Notes under the pieces: generated by a model | The model's database searches: none | What the model was told of the DNA's origin: nothing | Seen by the model: only the letters and a program-made list of their open reading frames with translations | Shown here: one piece after another, positions 1-6,795 of the stretch | How positions within the stretch are numbered: the first letter of the stretch is position 1 | How the letters are laid out: each line of letters starts with the position of its first letter | DNA from: Pseudomonas sp. SST3 | GTDB taxonomy: Bacteria; Pseudomonadota; Gammaproteobacteria; Pseudomonadales; Pseudomonadaceae | Length of the DNA stretch: 6,795 bases | Direction of reading: 5' to 3' | Assembly: GCF_003325755.1 (NCBI RefSeq) | Contig: NZ_QORI02000063.1 | Span: forward strand, 1-6,795 | Made by a program: the position numbers and the translations under genes

Positions 1-901
1 TGGTTTGCCGTCGCGGTGGCAGATACGCGAAAAGATGCCGATAACCTTGAGGTGACGCTGCACGCCCATCAGGTCGCTGGCACGCAGGAACTCCTCAAAG
101 TCGTCCTGTACTGGAATCCCCAAATTGTCCGGCACGCTGCCAATAGCCACGCTGCCATTCGCGCACGCGGGCCTGGGGCCAACTGAGGAAGGCGTCCTTG
201 AACAGGCAGGTGATGTCATAGGTCACCGGGCCGTAGACCGCGTCCTGGAAATCCAGCACGCCAGGGCTTGGCTCACTGATCATCAGGTTGCGCGGCATGT
301 AGTCGCGGTGCACCAGCACCTTGGGCTGGGCCAGGGCGCTGTCGATCAACTGCTGGCTGGCACGTTGCCAGAGGGCTTGTTGCTCAGGGTCGAGGTCGAT
401 GCCCAAGTGACGGCGCACATACCATTCCGGGAACAGCTCCAGCTCGCGACGCAATAAAGCCACGTCATAGCTGGGCAACGGTGCATCCATCGGCAATTGC
501 TGGAAAGCCAGCAGCGCGTCGATGGCATCGGCAAATAATTGGTCGGCATTTTCACCGTCAATCACGTCCAGATAGGTTTTTGTGCCTAGGTCATTGAGCA
601 AAAGAAAGCCACGGGGCAAATCTTCTGCATAAATTTTTGGCACATTTATTCCCGATTTCGCGAGCAAATGCGCAATATCGACGAAAGGTTTGCAGTTTTC
701 CTGGGGGGGTGGCGCGTCCATGACGACGAACGTATGGGCACCGCCCTCCCATCGGAAGTAACGCCTGAAACTCGCGTCGCTGCTGGCCGCGGTCAATGTG
801 GCCGGGGGCACGGGGCCCCAGTCCTGAGCGTTGAAAAGAATCGGCAACTGCTCATCCAGCCAGACTTCCAGCTGTTGTAAACGTAGATCGTGCTCGGGCA
901 T
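1..901 (-). CDS. amgK: AmgK, N-acetylmuramate/N-acetylglucosamine anomeric kinase (3' end off window, one frameshift)
   Basis: Cytoplasmic sugar kinase of the aminoglycoside-phosphotransferase fold. In Pseudomonas, AmgK phosphorylates the anomeric carbon of MurNAc (and GlcNAc) in the peptidoglycan recycling route that ends at UDP-MurNAc and bypasses the fosfomycin target MurA. The start is the ATG at 901-899 ([11 protein letters not shown]), preceded by GGAG with a 9-base gap. Visible: N-terminal lobe with [10 protein letters not shown] (residues 41-50), catalytic loop HRDYMPRN (198-205, the Brenner HxDxxxxN motif) and metal-binding DFQDA (217-221). The uncorrected frame stops at 97-95 after 268 residues. 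From about base 129 leftward the family sequence continues in another frame ([19 protein letters not shown], then [14 protein letters not shown] to HRDGKP at base 1). One surplus base, probably a C at 131/132, explains the shift. About 300 codons are visible of an expected 340 or so. The partner uridylyltransferase murU is expected just beyond the left edge. Assignment is by recalled family similarity; frameshift is seen directly. Confidence 0.93.
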
Positions 902-914
902 TACAAGGGTCTCC

Positions 915-930
915 GACGGCGCTAGCCGTC
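915..930 (-). promoter_or_regulatory. Inverted repeat beside the amgK ribosome binding site
   Basis: A perfect 6-base inverted repeat, GACGGC (915-920) and GCCGTC (925-930), surrounds a 4-base loop. In an amgK transcript it would form a GC-rich hairpin whose 3' arm directly abuts the GGAG Shine-Dalgarno (914-911). It could tune ribosome access to amgK, or act as DNA as an operator. There is no T tract, so it does not look like a terminator. Structure is seen; function is speculative. Confidence 0.4.
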
Positions 931-978
931 AAGCGGGGCATGCTTTATTATCACGCATCTTTTTCAGACCATCGAGAG

Positions 979-1011
979 GCGTGCGGCCCAAACCGCGGGC
1001 AGATGGCACGC
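979..1011 (+). promoter_or_regulatory. Nested inverted repeats in the lptD leader
   Basis: GCGTGC (979-984) pairs with GCACGC (1006-1011). Inside the loop GCGG (983-986) and CCGC (993-996) form an alternative inner stem sharing two bases with the outer one. If the lptD promoter is near 946-951, this lies in the mRNA leader 20 bases ahead of the start codon. The stems are short, so it may have no role. Confidence 0.25.
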
Positions 1012-1031
1012 AGGAAGCCCGGACTAATAAG

Positions 1032-3833
1032 ATGGCATTGAAATCCCCCGCGTTTCGTAGAAAATTTCCGTTGCTGGTAACCGGCAGTCTGCTGGCCTTG
1101 CAACCTTTCGCCACCTCATTCGTGGTCGCCGCGGAACAGTATGACTGCTCAGTCTCTGCTTCGGGTGCCTGGGATTGTGCGCCGAAGACGGCCGCCGCCC
1201 CATTGCCACCGCGCCCGGTGCATGACGGTGCTGCCGTCAGCTCGGCCAACAGCACGCCGCAAGGCAAAGCTGGCGGCAGCGTCGACGCCGAGCCCAAGAC
1301 CATGCTGGTCACCGAAGCCAAGGGCCGTGGCCTGCGCTCGCGCAGCGCCGACTACAGCCACCTGGACTGGGTACCTCGCGACAAGCTGACCGCAGCACAG
1401 TTGGCCGAAACCGGCCCTTACTGCGGCGGCGCGTACATCGAGCCGACTCGTCCTGGCATGAACGACAAGACGAACAAGAGCGATGCGCCGACCTTCATCG
1501 GCGCCAAGGCCTCGCGTTACGAGCAGGAGCAGCAGGTCGCTACCCTGGCCGGTGACGTGGTCATGCGCCAGGGCAGCATGCAACTGGAAGCGGACGAAGC
1601 CAGCCTGTACCAGGCTGAGAACCGTGGCGAACTAAATGGCAAGGTGCGCCTGCGCGACAACGGCGCCCTGATCGTGGGTGACCACGCTCAAGTCCAGCTC
1701 GACACCGGCGCCGCCCAGATCGATAACGCCGAATACGTGATGCACAAGTCACGCATCCGCGGTAACGCGCTATACGCCAAGCGTGCAGAGAATGCGATCA
1801 TCCGTCTCAAGGACGGTACGTACACCACCTGCGAGCCGGACAGCAACGCCTGGCAGCTCAAGGGCAACAACATCACGTTGAACCCGGCCACCGGTTTCGG
1901 TACGGCGACCAACGCGACGTTTGCGGGTCAAGAACATCCCGATCCTGTACACCCCGTACATCTACTTCCCGATCGACGACCGTCGCCAATCCGGCTTCCT
2001 GCCGCCGAGCTTCAGCACGGTGGGGAAACTGGCTTTACGCTGGTAACACCGTACTACTTCAACCTGGCGCCGAACTACGATGCCACGTTGTACCCGCAGT
2101 ACATGACCAAGCGCGGCATGTTGATGGAGGGCGAGTTCCGCTATCTGACTAAGTCGAGTGAAGGGCAGTTTGGTGGGGCGTACCTCAACGACGACAATGA
2201 CGAGCGCAAGAAGCAGACTGATTACGAAAAAACCCGCTATATGCTCAATTGGCAGCATAAGGGTGGGTTGGATTCGCGTCTGACGACCTTGGTTGATTAC
2301 ACCAAGATCAGTGATCCGTTCTATTTCCAGGATTTGAAGTCCTATCAGGAAGGCGTTCAGAGCCAGGACTTCCTGAACCAACAGGGTACCGTGAGCTACC
2401 GTGGCGACAGCTACCAGGCTGCCGTGAACTTGCAGTCGTACCAGTTGGCGACGATTTCCCAAATCACGCCATATGATCGACTACCGCAGATCACCTTTAA
2501 CGGTACGCTCCCGTTTCAACCGGCGGGGCTGAACTTCTCTTATGAGACCGAAGCAGTCAGGTTTGATCGTGACCTGCGTAGCGGCAGAGTGCTCGACAAA
2601 GATGGCGGCCCGTTCGATCCTGTAACAGGCCTTCTCGGTGAAAAGCGGCTGGATGACAACGTAACAGGTTTGACCCGTGCAAACGGTACCCGTCTGAACG
2701 TTGCTCCAGCTGTCTCTTACCCGATGAACTGGAGCTACGGCTTTATCACGCCGAAGTTGAAGTACGTCTATACCAAATATGATTTGGATCTTGATGGTAA
2801 AGGCAAGTCGCAATTACCTGTCGGCCAGACCTTTGACAGCTCGCAAGATCGCTCTGTACCTATCGCCAGCATCGACAGCGGCCTGTACTTCGACCGTAAA
2901 ACCAATTGGTTCGGCAAAGACTACAACCAGACCCTCGAACCTCGTGCGTTCTACCTCTACGTACCGAATAGAGATCAAACCGAGATCCCGGTCTTCGACA
3001 CCAGCGAAAACTCTTTCAGCTACTCCTCGCTGTTCCGGGATAACCGTTTCAGTGGTTCTGACCGTATCGGTGACGAGAACAAGCTGTCCTTTGGGCTTAC
3101 CAGCCGTTGGATCGAAGAAAATGGCTTCGAACGTCAGCGTGCATCGATTGGTCAAGCGATGTACTTCAAGGATCGCGAAGTTCAATTGCCAGGTGTAGAT
3201 GCCAAGACACGTGATGATGCGCACTCGAACGTATCTCCTGTTGCACTGGAGTACGAGTTCCGCTTCAACCGCGACTGGCGCGCCACAGCCGACTACAACT
3301 GGGATACCGAGACCCATAGTCCTCGCTCCGGCAGCGCAATGTTCCACTACCAGCCGGAAGACAATCCGAACAAGGTCGTCAACCTGGGCTACCGCTATCG
3401 CAACGACCAGGTTGTCTACAACCAGCTGACCGGCAAATGGCAGTTTGGCGGCGACTTTGGCCAGGAAGGTGACAAAGATTTCGTGAAGGATTACTACAAA
3501 ATCCAACAACACGACTTCTCGATGATGTGGCCGATTGTTCCTCAGTGGAACCTGATCACCCGCTGGCAGTACGACTATGCCCGCAACCGTACCCTGGAAG
3601 CCTTCGGTGGTTTCGAGTACGACAACTGCTGCTGGAAACTGCGCGTCATCAACCGTTACTGGGTTTCCAACGACGAATACACGCAGCTCGCCCCTCAGAA
3701 CGAAAAGGGTGACCACGGGCTCTTCTTCCAGATCGTCCTTAAAGGACTCGGCGGCCTGACCGGCGCCAAGGTAGAGAGCTTCCTCGACAAAGGCATTGAA
3801 GGTTATCGTGAACGTGAAGACAAAGCTTTCTGA
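1032..3833 (+). CDS. lptD: LptD, outer-membrane LPS translocon (two compensating frameshifts)
   Basis: LptD (formerly Imp/OstA) is the barrel that, with the lipoprotein LptE, inserts LPS into the outer leaflet of the outer membrane; it is essential in most Gram-negative bacteria. I chose the ATG at 1032 because it begins a standard signal peptide (basic [11 protein letters not shown], hydrophobic stretch, probable cut after VVAA at residue 34) with GGA 8 bases upstream. The open frame extends back to 831, but that part overlaps amgK and has no signal peptide. The mature protein has an LptA/OstA-like periplasmic domain at about residues 160-290 ([21 protein letters not shown]), then a long C-terminal beta-barrel. 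Cysteines for disulfide-dependent maturation are visible: Cys39, Cys49, Cys131, Cys267 and the adjacent pair Cys866-Cys867 (DNCCWK). Length is 933 residues, normal for Pseudomonas. Residues 297 to about 331 are read out of frame: a surplus T at 1920-1922 and a missing G at 2022-2025 cancel. Corrected, this stretch reads [18 protein letters not shown], then [13 protein letters not shown], as expected. Confidence 0.96.
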   Translation: MALKSPAFRRKFPLLVTGSLLALQPFATSFVVAAEQYDCSVSASGAWDCAPKTAAAPLPPRPVHDGAAVSSANSTPQGKAGGSVDAEPKTMLVTEAKGRGLRSRSADYSHLDWVPRDKLTAAQLAETGPYCGGAYIEPTRPGMNDKTNKSDAPTFIGAKASRYEQEQQVATLAGDVVMRQGSMQLEADEASLYQAENRGELNGKVRLRDNGALIVGDHAQVQLDTGAAQIDNAEYVMHKSRIRGNALYAKRAENAIIRLKDGTYTTCEPDSNAWQLKGNNITLNPATGFGTATNATFAGQEHPDPVHPVHLLPDRRPSPIRLPAAELQHGGETGFTLVTPYYFNLAPNYDATLYPQYMTKRGMLMEGEFRYLTKSSEGQFGGAYLNDDNDERKKQTDYEKTRYMLNWQHKGGLDSRLTTLVDYTKISDPFYFQDLKSYQEGVQSQDFLNQQGTVSYRGDSYQAAVNLQSYQLATISQITPYDRLPQITFNGTLPFQPAGLNFSYETEAVRFDRDLRSGRVLDKDGGPFDPVTGLLGEKRLDDNVTGLTRANGTRLNVAPAVSYPMNWSYGFITPKLKYVYTKYDLDLDGKGKSQLPVGQTFDSSQDRSVPIASIDSGLYFDRKTNWFGKDYNQTLEPRAFYLYVPNRDQTEIPVFDTSENSFSYSSLFRDNRFSGSDRIGDENKLSFGLTSRWIEENGFERQRASIGQAMYFKDREVQLPGVDAKTRDDAHSNVSPVALEYEFRFNRDWRATADYNWDTETHSPRSGSAMFHYQPEDNPNKVVNLGYRYRNDQVVYNQLTGKWQFGGDFGQEGDKDFVKDYYKIQQHDFSMMWPIVPQWNLITRWQYDYARNRTLEAFGGFEYDNCCWKLRVINRYWVSNDEYTQLAPQNEKGDHGLFFQIVLKGLGGLTGAKVESFLDKGIEGYREREDKAF
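3798..3802 (+). promoter_or_regulatory. Candidate surA ribosome binding site inside lptD
   Basis: GAAGG lies within the last codons of lptD. It is 5 bases before a GTG at 3808 and 11 bases before a second in-frame GTG at 3814. Either could start surA, so the gene would be initiated by ribosomes finishing lptD. The next candidate, TTG at 3839, has no comparable site ahead of it. Confidence 0.4.
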
Positions 3834-5151
3834 GTGTTTTGCGCCCGCTAGTGCTGGGCGCGCTGTTCCTGGGTACTGTTTCGGCACACGCCGCGGTTCA
3901 ACAGCTGGATAAAGTAGCGGCCATCGTCGACAACGACGTGATCATGCAGAGCCAGCTGGACCAACGGGTCAAGGAAGTTCAGCAAACCATCGCCAAGCGT
4001 GGCGGTGGTGTGCCACCGAGCAGCGTCCTGGAACCCCAGGTGCTGGAGCGTCTGATCGTCGAGAACCTGCAATTGCAGATTGGCGACCGTTCTGGCATCC
4101 GTATTTCAGACGAAGAATTGAACCAGGCCGTTGGCACCATCGCTCAGCGTAACAACATGAGCATTGATCAGTTCCGCGCCGCCCTGGCTCGCGATGGTTT
4201 TGTCCTACGAGGACGCCCGTGACCAGATCAAGCGCGAAATGATCATCAGCCGTGTGCGCCAGCGCCGTGTGGCCGAGCGGGTTCAGGTGTCCGAGCAGGA
4301 AGTGAAGAACTTCCTGGCCTCGGACCTGGGCAAGATGCAGCTCTCCGAAGAGTTGCACTTCGGCCAATATCCTGATCCCAACCCCGGACGGAGCCAACTC
4401 TGAGCAGCTTAATGCCGCCGCCGCTAAAACCCAGGCGATCTATGAGCGCCTCAAAGCGGGTGCAGATTTTGCCCAGATGGCCATTGCTCAGTCCGGCAGC
4501 GACAACGCCCTCGAAGGCGGTGACATGGGCTGGCGTAAAGCCGCTCAATTGCCACCTCCGTTTGATCGCGAATTGAGCGCCATGGAAGTCGGTGGCATTA
4601 CCCAGCCAGCCCGCACCCCGGGTGGCTTCATCATCCTGAAGCTGCTGGAACGTCGCGGTGGCGAGACTTCGCTGAAAGACGAAGTCCATGTTCGTCACAT
4701 CCTGGTCAAACCGAGCGAAATCCGCACCGAGGCACAAACCAAGGAACTGGCCCAGAAGATCTACGACCGCATTGAAAGCGGTGAAGACTTCGCCACCCTG
4801 GCTAAAAGCTTCTCGGAAGACCCAGGTTCTGCCCTTAACGGCGGCGACCTGAACTGGATCGACCCGAAAGCTCTGGTGCCTGAGTTCCAGCAGGTTATGG
4901 CCGAGACACCGCAAGGCGTATTGTCCAAGCCGTTCAAGACTCAGTACGGCTGGCATGTGCTGGAAGTGCTTGGCCGTCGCGCCACGGACAACACCACCCA
5001 GGCCCGCGAGCAGCAAGCCCTGAGCGTACTGCGTAACCGCAAATACGACGAAGAGCTGCAAACCTGGCTGCGTCAGATCCGTGACGAAGCGTATGTAGAG
5101 AACAAGCTGCCAGGCGCCGAGCAAACAGGCACCGACCAGGCACCCCAGTGA
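3814..5151 (+). CDS. surA: SurA, periplasmic chaperone and peptidyl-prolyl isomerase (three frameshifts)
   Basis: SurA escorts unfolded outer-membrane proteins, including LptD, across the periplasm to the BAM complex. The likely start is GTG 3814 (or GTG 3808), giving MKTKLSEC then [18 protein letters not shown]: a basic n-region, hydrophobic core and signal-peptidase site near residue 26. The SurA N-domain follows ([20 protein letters not shown]). Two parvulin domains come next: P1 at about residues 178-277 (ANILIPTP to [12 protein letters not shown]) and P2 at about 289-389 ([12 protein letters not shown] to [12 protein letters not shown]), then a C-terminal helix. The sequence must be read through three single-base surpluses: a T at 3837-3840, a T at 4198-4201 and a G at 4362-4363. 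The corrected product is about 444 residues, normal for the family. If the first shift were not an error, translation could instead begin at TTG 3839 with a shortened signal peptide. Identity is certain from sequence; the start is less sure. Confidence 0.93.
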
Positions 5152-6138
5152 AACCCCAGCGTTTCGCGGTGACACCCGGCGAGCCAGCCGGCATTGGTCC
5201 AGACCTGTGCCTGCTGCTCGCCTCGCAACCCCACGCCACACCCCCTGATTGCCATTACCAGCCGCGACCTGCTCCTTGAGCGGGCCGCGCAACTGGGTGT
5301 GGCCGTCAACCTGCTGGACGTGGCGCCGGGCAACTGGCCCGACCTGCCGGCCCCCGCCGGCAGCCTGTATGTGTGGGACACCCCGCTGCAAGCCAAAGTG
5401 GTTGCAGGGCAGTTGAATACGGCCAACGCGGCATTTGTGCTGGAGACGTTGACCCGTGCGGGCCAAGGCTGCATCGACGGCGACTTCGCCGGCATGATTA
5501 CCGCACCGGTGCACAAAGGTGTGATCAACGAATCCGGTATCGCCTTTTCCGGCCATACCGAATTCCTCGCGGAACTGACCCATACCGCTCAAGTGGTGAT
5601 GATGCTCGCCACCCGCGGCCTGCGTGTGGCGCTGGTGACCACCCACTTGCCGCTGCGTGAAATCGCCGATGCCATCACTGCCGAGCGTGTGGAGCGTGTC
5701 ACGCGCATCCTGCACAGCGACCTGCAACACAAATTCGGCATTGCCCAGCCGCGTATCCTGGTCTGTGGGCTTAACCCCCACGCCGGTGAAGGCGGCCACT
5801 TGGGCCATGAAGAAATCGACATCATTGAACCGACATTAGAGCGCCTGCGCCAAGAAGGCATGGACCTACGCGGCCCATTGCCTGCAGACACTCTGTTCAC
5901 CCCCAAATATCTGGAGCACTGCGACGCAGTGCTGGCGATGTACCACGACCAGGGGCTGCCCGTGCTGAAATACAAAGGCTTCGGCGCCGCAGTCAACGTG
6001 ACACTGGGCCTGCCGATCATCCGCACTTCCGTCGACCATGGCACCGCCCTGGACCTCGCAGGCAGCGGCAAGATCGATACCGGCAGCCTGCACGTGGCCC
6101 TGGAAACCGCCTATCAGATGGCCGAGACCCGTATATGA
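5148..6138 (+). CDS. pdxA: PdxA, 4-hydroxythreonine-4-phosphate dehydrogenase (one frameshift)
   Basis: Cytoplasmic, metal- and NAD-dependent enzyme of de novo pyridoxal 5'-phosphate synthesis. It oxidises 4-phosphohydroxy-L-threonine, and the product decarboxylates to 3-amino-1-hydroxyacetone 1-phosphate, the substrate of PdxJ. The start is the GTG at 5148-5150, which overlaps the surA stop as GTGA and encodes [20 protein letters not shown], the conserved PdxA N-terminus. A surplus C in the five-C run 5241-5245 shifts the frame; removing it joins [19 protein letters not shown] smoothly. The corrected protein has 329 residues. The three divalent-metal histidines are in place: His166 (TTHLPL), His211 (NPHAGEGGH) and His266 (MYHDQGLP), followed by [16 protein letters not shown]. 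No key residue is missing. Expression is likely coupled to surA; only a weak AGG precedes the start. Confidence 0.95.
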
Positions 6139-6795
6139 CTGAGCATTACCAACACCGGGCGCGCAAGCGCTTCGGGCAGAACTTCCTGCATGACGCTGGC
6201 GTAATCGATCGCATCCTGCGCTCCATCCATGCCAAGCCAGAAGACCGCCTGCTGGAAATCGGCCCGGGCCAGGGCGCACTGACACAAGGCCTGCTGGCCA
6301 GCGGTGGGCAACTGGACGTGGTGGAACTGGACAAGGACTTGATCCCGATCCTCAACCAGCAGTTCGCCGGCAAGTCCAACTTCAATCTGCACCAGGGCGA
6401 TGCGCTGAAGTTCGACTTCAATAGCCTCAATGCCGCGCCCAATAGCCTGCGGGTGGTGGGCAACCTGCCGTACAACATCTCCACACCGCTGATTTTTCAC
6501 CTGCTGAACAACGCCGGGATCATCCGCGACATGCACTTCATGCTGCAAAAGGAAGTGGTGGAGCGCCTGGCCGCAGGCCCTGGCGGTGGTGACTGGGGCC
6601 GCTTGTCGATCATGGTCCAGTATCACTGCCGCGTAGAGCACCTGTTCAACGTCGGCCCGCGCGTTCAACCCGCCACCGAAGGTCGATTCAGCCATCGTGC
6701 GCCTGGTGCCGCATGCCGTACTGCCGCACCCGGCCAAGGATCACAAACTGCTGGAACGTGTGGTACGCGAAGCGTTCAACCAACGCCGCAAGACC
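6135..6795 (+). CDS. rsmA: RsmA/KsgA, 16S rRNA adenine dimethyltransferase (3' end off window, one frameshift)
   Basis: S-adenosylmethionine-dependent enzyme that dimethylates A1518 and A1519 in the 3' hairpin of 16S rRNA, a late check in 30S assembly; its loss gives kasugamycin resistance. The start is ATG 6135, overlapping the pdxA stop as ATGA. Visible: the N-terminal family signature [11 protein letters not shown] (residues 10-20), SAM-binding motif [11 protein letters not shown] (41-50), the acidic residue of motif II in VVELD (Glu65), GDAL (88-91), and the catalytic NLPYNIS motif IV (110-116). The frame breaks after NVGP (residue 175): family members read [11 protein letters not shown] here, but two bases appear to be lost at about 6660-6663. 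The expected [14 protein letters not shown] then continues from 6664 in another frame to FNQRRKT at the window edge. About 221 of roughly 270 residues are visible. apaG and apaH commonly follow in related genomes. Confidence 0.95.
   Translation, partial: MTEHYQHRARKRFGQNFLHDAGVIDRILRSIHAKPEDRLLEIGPGQGALTQGLLASGGQLDVVELDKDLIPILNQQFAGKSNFNLHQGDALKFDFNSLNAAPNSLRVVGNLPYNISTPLIFHLLNNAGIIRDMHFMLQKEVVERLAAGPGGGDWGRLSIMVQYHCRVEHLFNVGPRVQPATEGRFSHRAPGAACRTAAPGQGSQTAGTCGTRSVQPTPQD

Larger units (their letters stand above)
902..1031. promoter_or_regulatory. Divergent amgK/lptD control region
   Basis: This 130-base gap separates two divergently transcribed genes, so it should carry both promoters. Its only AT-rich core is at about 944-962. 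On the plus strand TATTAT (946-951) could be a -10 box for lptD, but the hexamer 17 bases upstream (923-928, TAGCCG) is a poor -35. On the minus strand GATAAT (952-947) could be a -10 box for amgK, again with only a weak -35 (TCGATG). The two candidates overlap, so the two directions could compete for polymerase. I looked for an AlgU/sigma-E type pair (GAACTT with TCTGA) and found TCTGA on the minus strand (968-964) but no matching -35. The promoter positions are inference. Confidence 0.4.

Noticed and set aside
831..1031. N-terminal extension of LptD to an upstream ATG
   Set aside because: It would overlap the start of amgK and put 67 odd residues before a perfectly good signal peptide beginning at 1032.
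2814..3887. 357-codon open frame on the minus strand within lptD
   Set aside because: It is a shadow of the lptD barrel region, whose plus-strand frame is plainly coding.
3837..4201. Programmed ribosomal frameshifting at the T runs in surA
   Set aside because: Equivalent shifts occur in all five genes at unrelated short homopolymers, without a shared slippery site or downstream structure. Sequence error explains all of them.
5194..5240. pdxA starting at ATG 5194
   Set aside because: The conserved PdxA N-terminus is encoded upstream from GTG 5148 in the adjacent frame.
4246..5808. 520-codon open frame on the minus strand across surA and pdxA
   Set aside because: It is antisense to two recognised genes, has a composition typical of shadow frames in GC-rich DNA, matches no family I recognise and has no clear ribosome site.
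3834..6135. Intrinsic terminators or internal promoters between the plus-strand genes
   Set aside because: The genes overlap, and no GC hairpin followed by a T run is visible at any junction.
1..6795. Pseudogene cluster or decaying genome segment
   Set aside because: Outside the indels the coding sequence is pristine: catalytic residues kept, overlaps intact, no nonsense substitutions seen.
1..6795. An undescribed defence, mobile or regulatory system
   Set aside because: All coding space is accounted for by five well-known genes, and the single 130-base gap holds only short repeats.

Overview
The window is a core chromosomal segment of a gammaproteobacterium, almost certainly a Pseudomonas. 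The gene order and the protein sequences suggest the P. fluorescens group, but the species cannot be fixed from this sequence alone. It has moderately high GC, and the genes are packed with 4-base overlaps. I see no mobile element, tRNA, rRNA, CRISPR array or phage-like gene.

Layout: positions 1-901 (minus strand) hold amgK, the anomeric cell-wall amino-sugar kinase, running off the left edge. Positions 902-1031 are a divergent control region with an AT-rich promoter-like core and two short inverted repeats. From 1032 to the right edge, on the plus strand, lies the conserved cluster lptD-surA-pdxA-rsmA: the outer-membrane LPS translocon, a periplasmic chaperone/prolyl isomerase for outer-membrane proteins, a pyridoxal-phosphate biosynthesis dehydrogenase, and the 16S rRNA A1518/A1519 dimethyltransferase (cut by the right edge). 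lptD and surA overlap by about 20-26 bases, surA/pdxA by GTGA and pdxA/rsmA by ATGA, so the four genes look like one translationally coupled operon. LptD is itself an outer-membrane barrel of the kind SurA helps assemble, and both sides of the divergent region serve the cell envelope (peptidoglycan recycling and LPS export).

The most striking property is that none of the five genes is open in a single frame. I count eight small indels: one in amgK, two compensating in lptD, three in surA, one in pdxA and one in rsmA. Most are single-base changes in or next to short homopolymers, and the family sequence resumes immediately in the new frame every time. Independent damage in five conserved, mostly essential or important genes is far less likely than base-calling or assembly error. 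I therefore annotate them as normal genes with sequence errors and give the corrected reading.

I do not see an undescribed biological system here. The remaining points of mild interest are a hairpin abutting the amgK ribosome binding site, a nested hairpin in the lptD leader, the AT-richer middle of lptD, and the buried start of surA.
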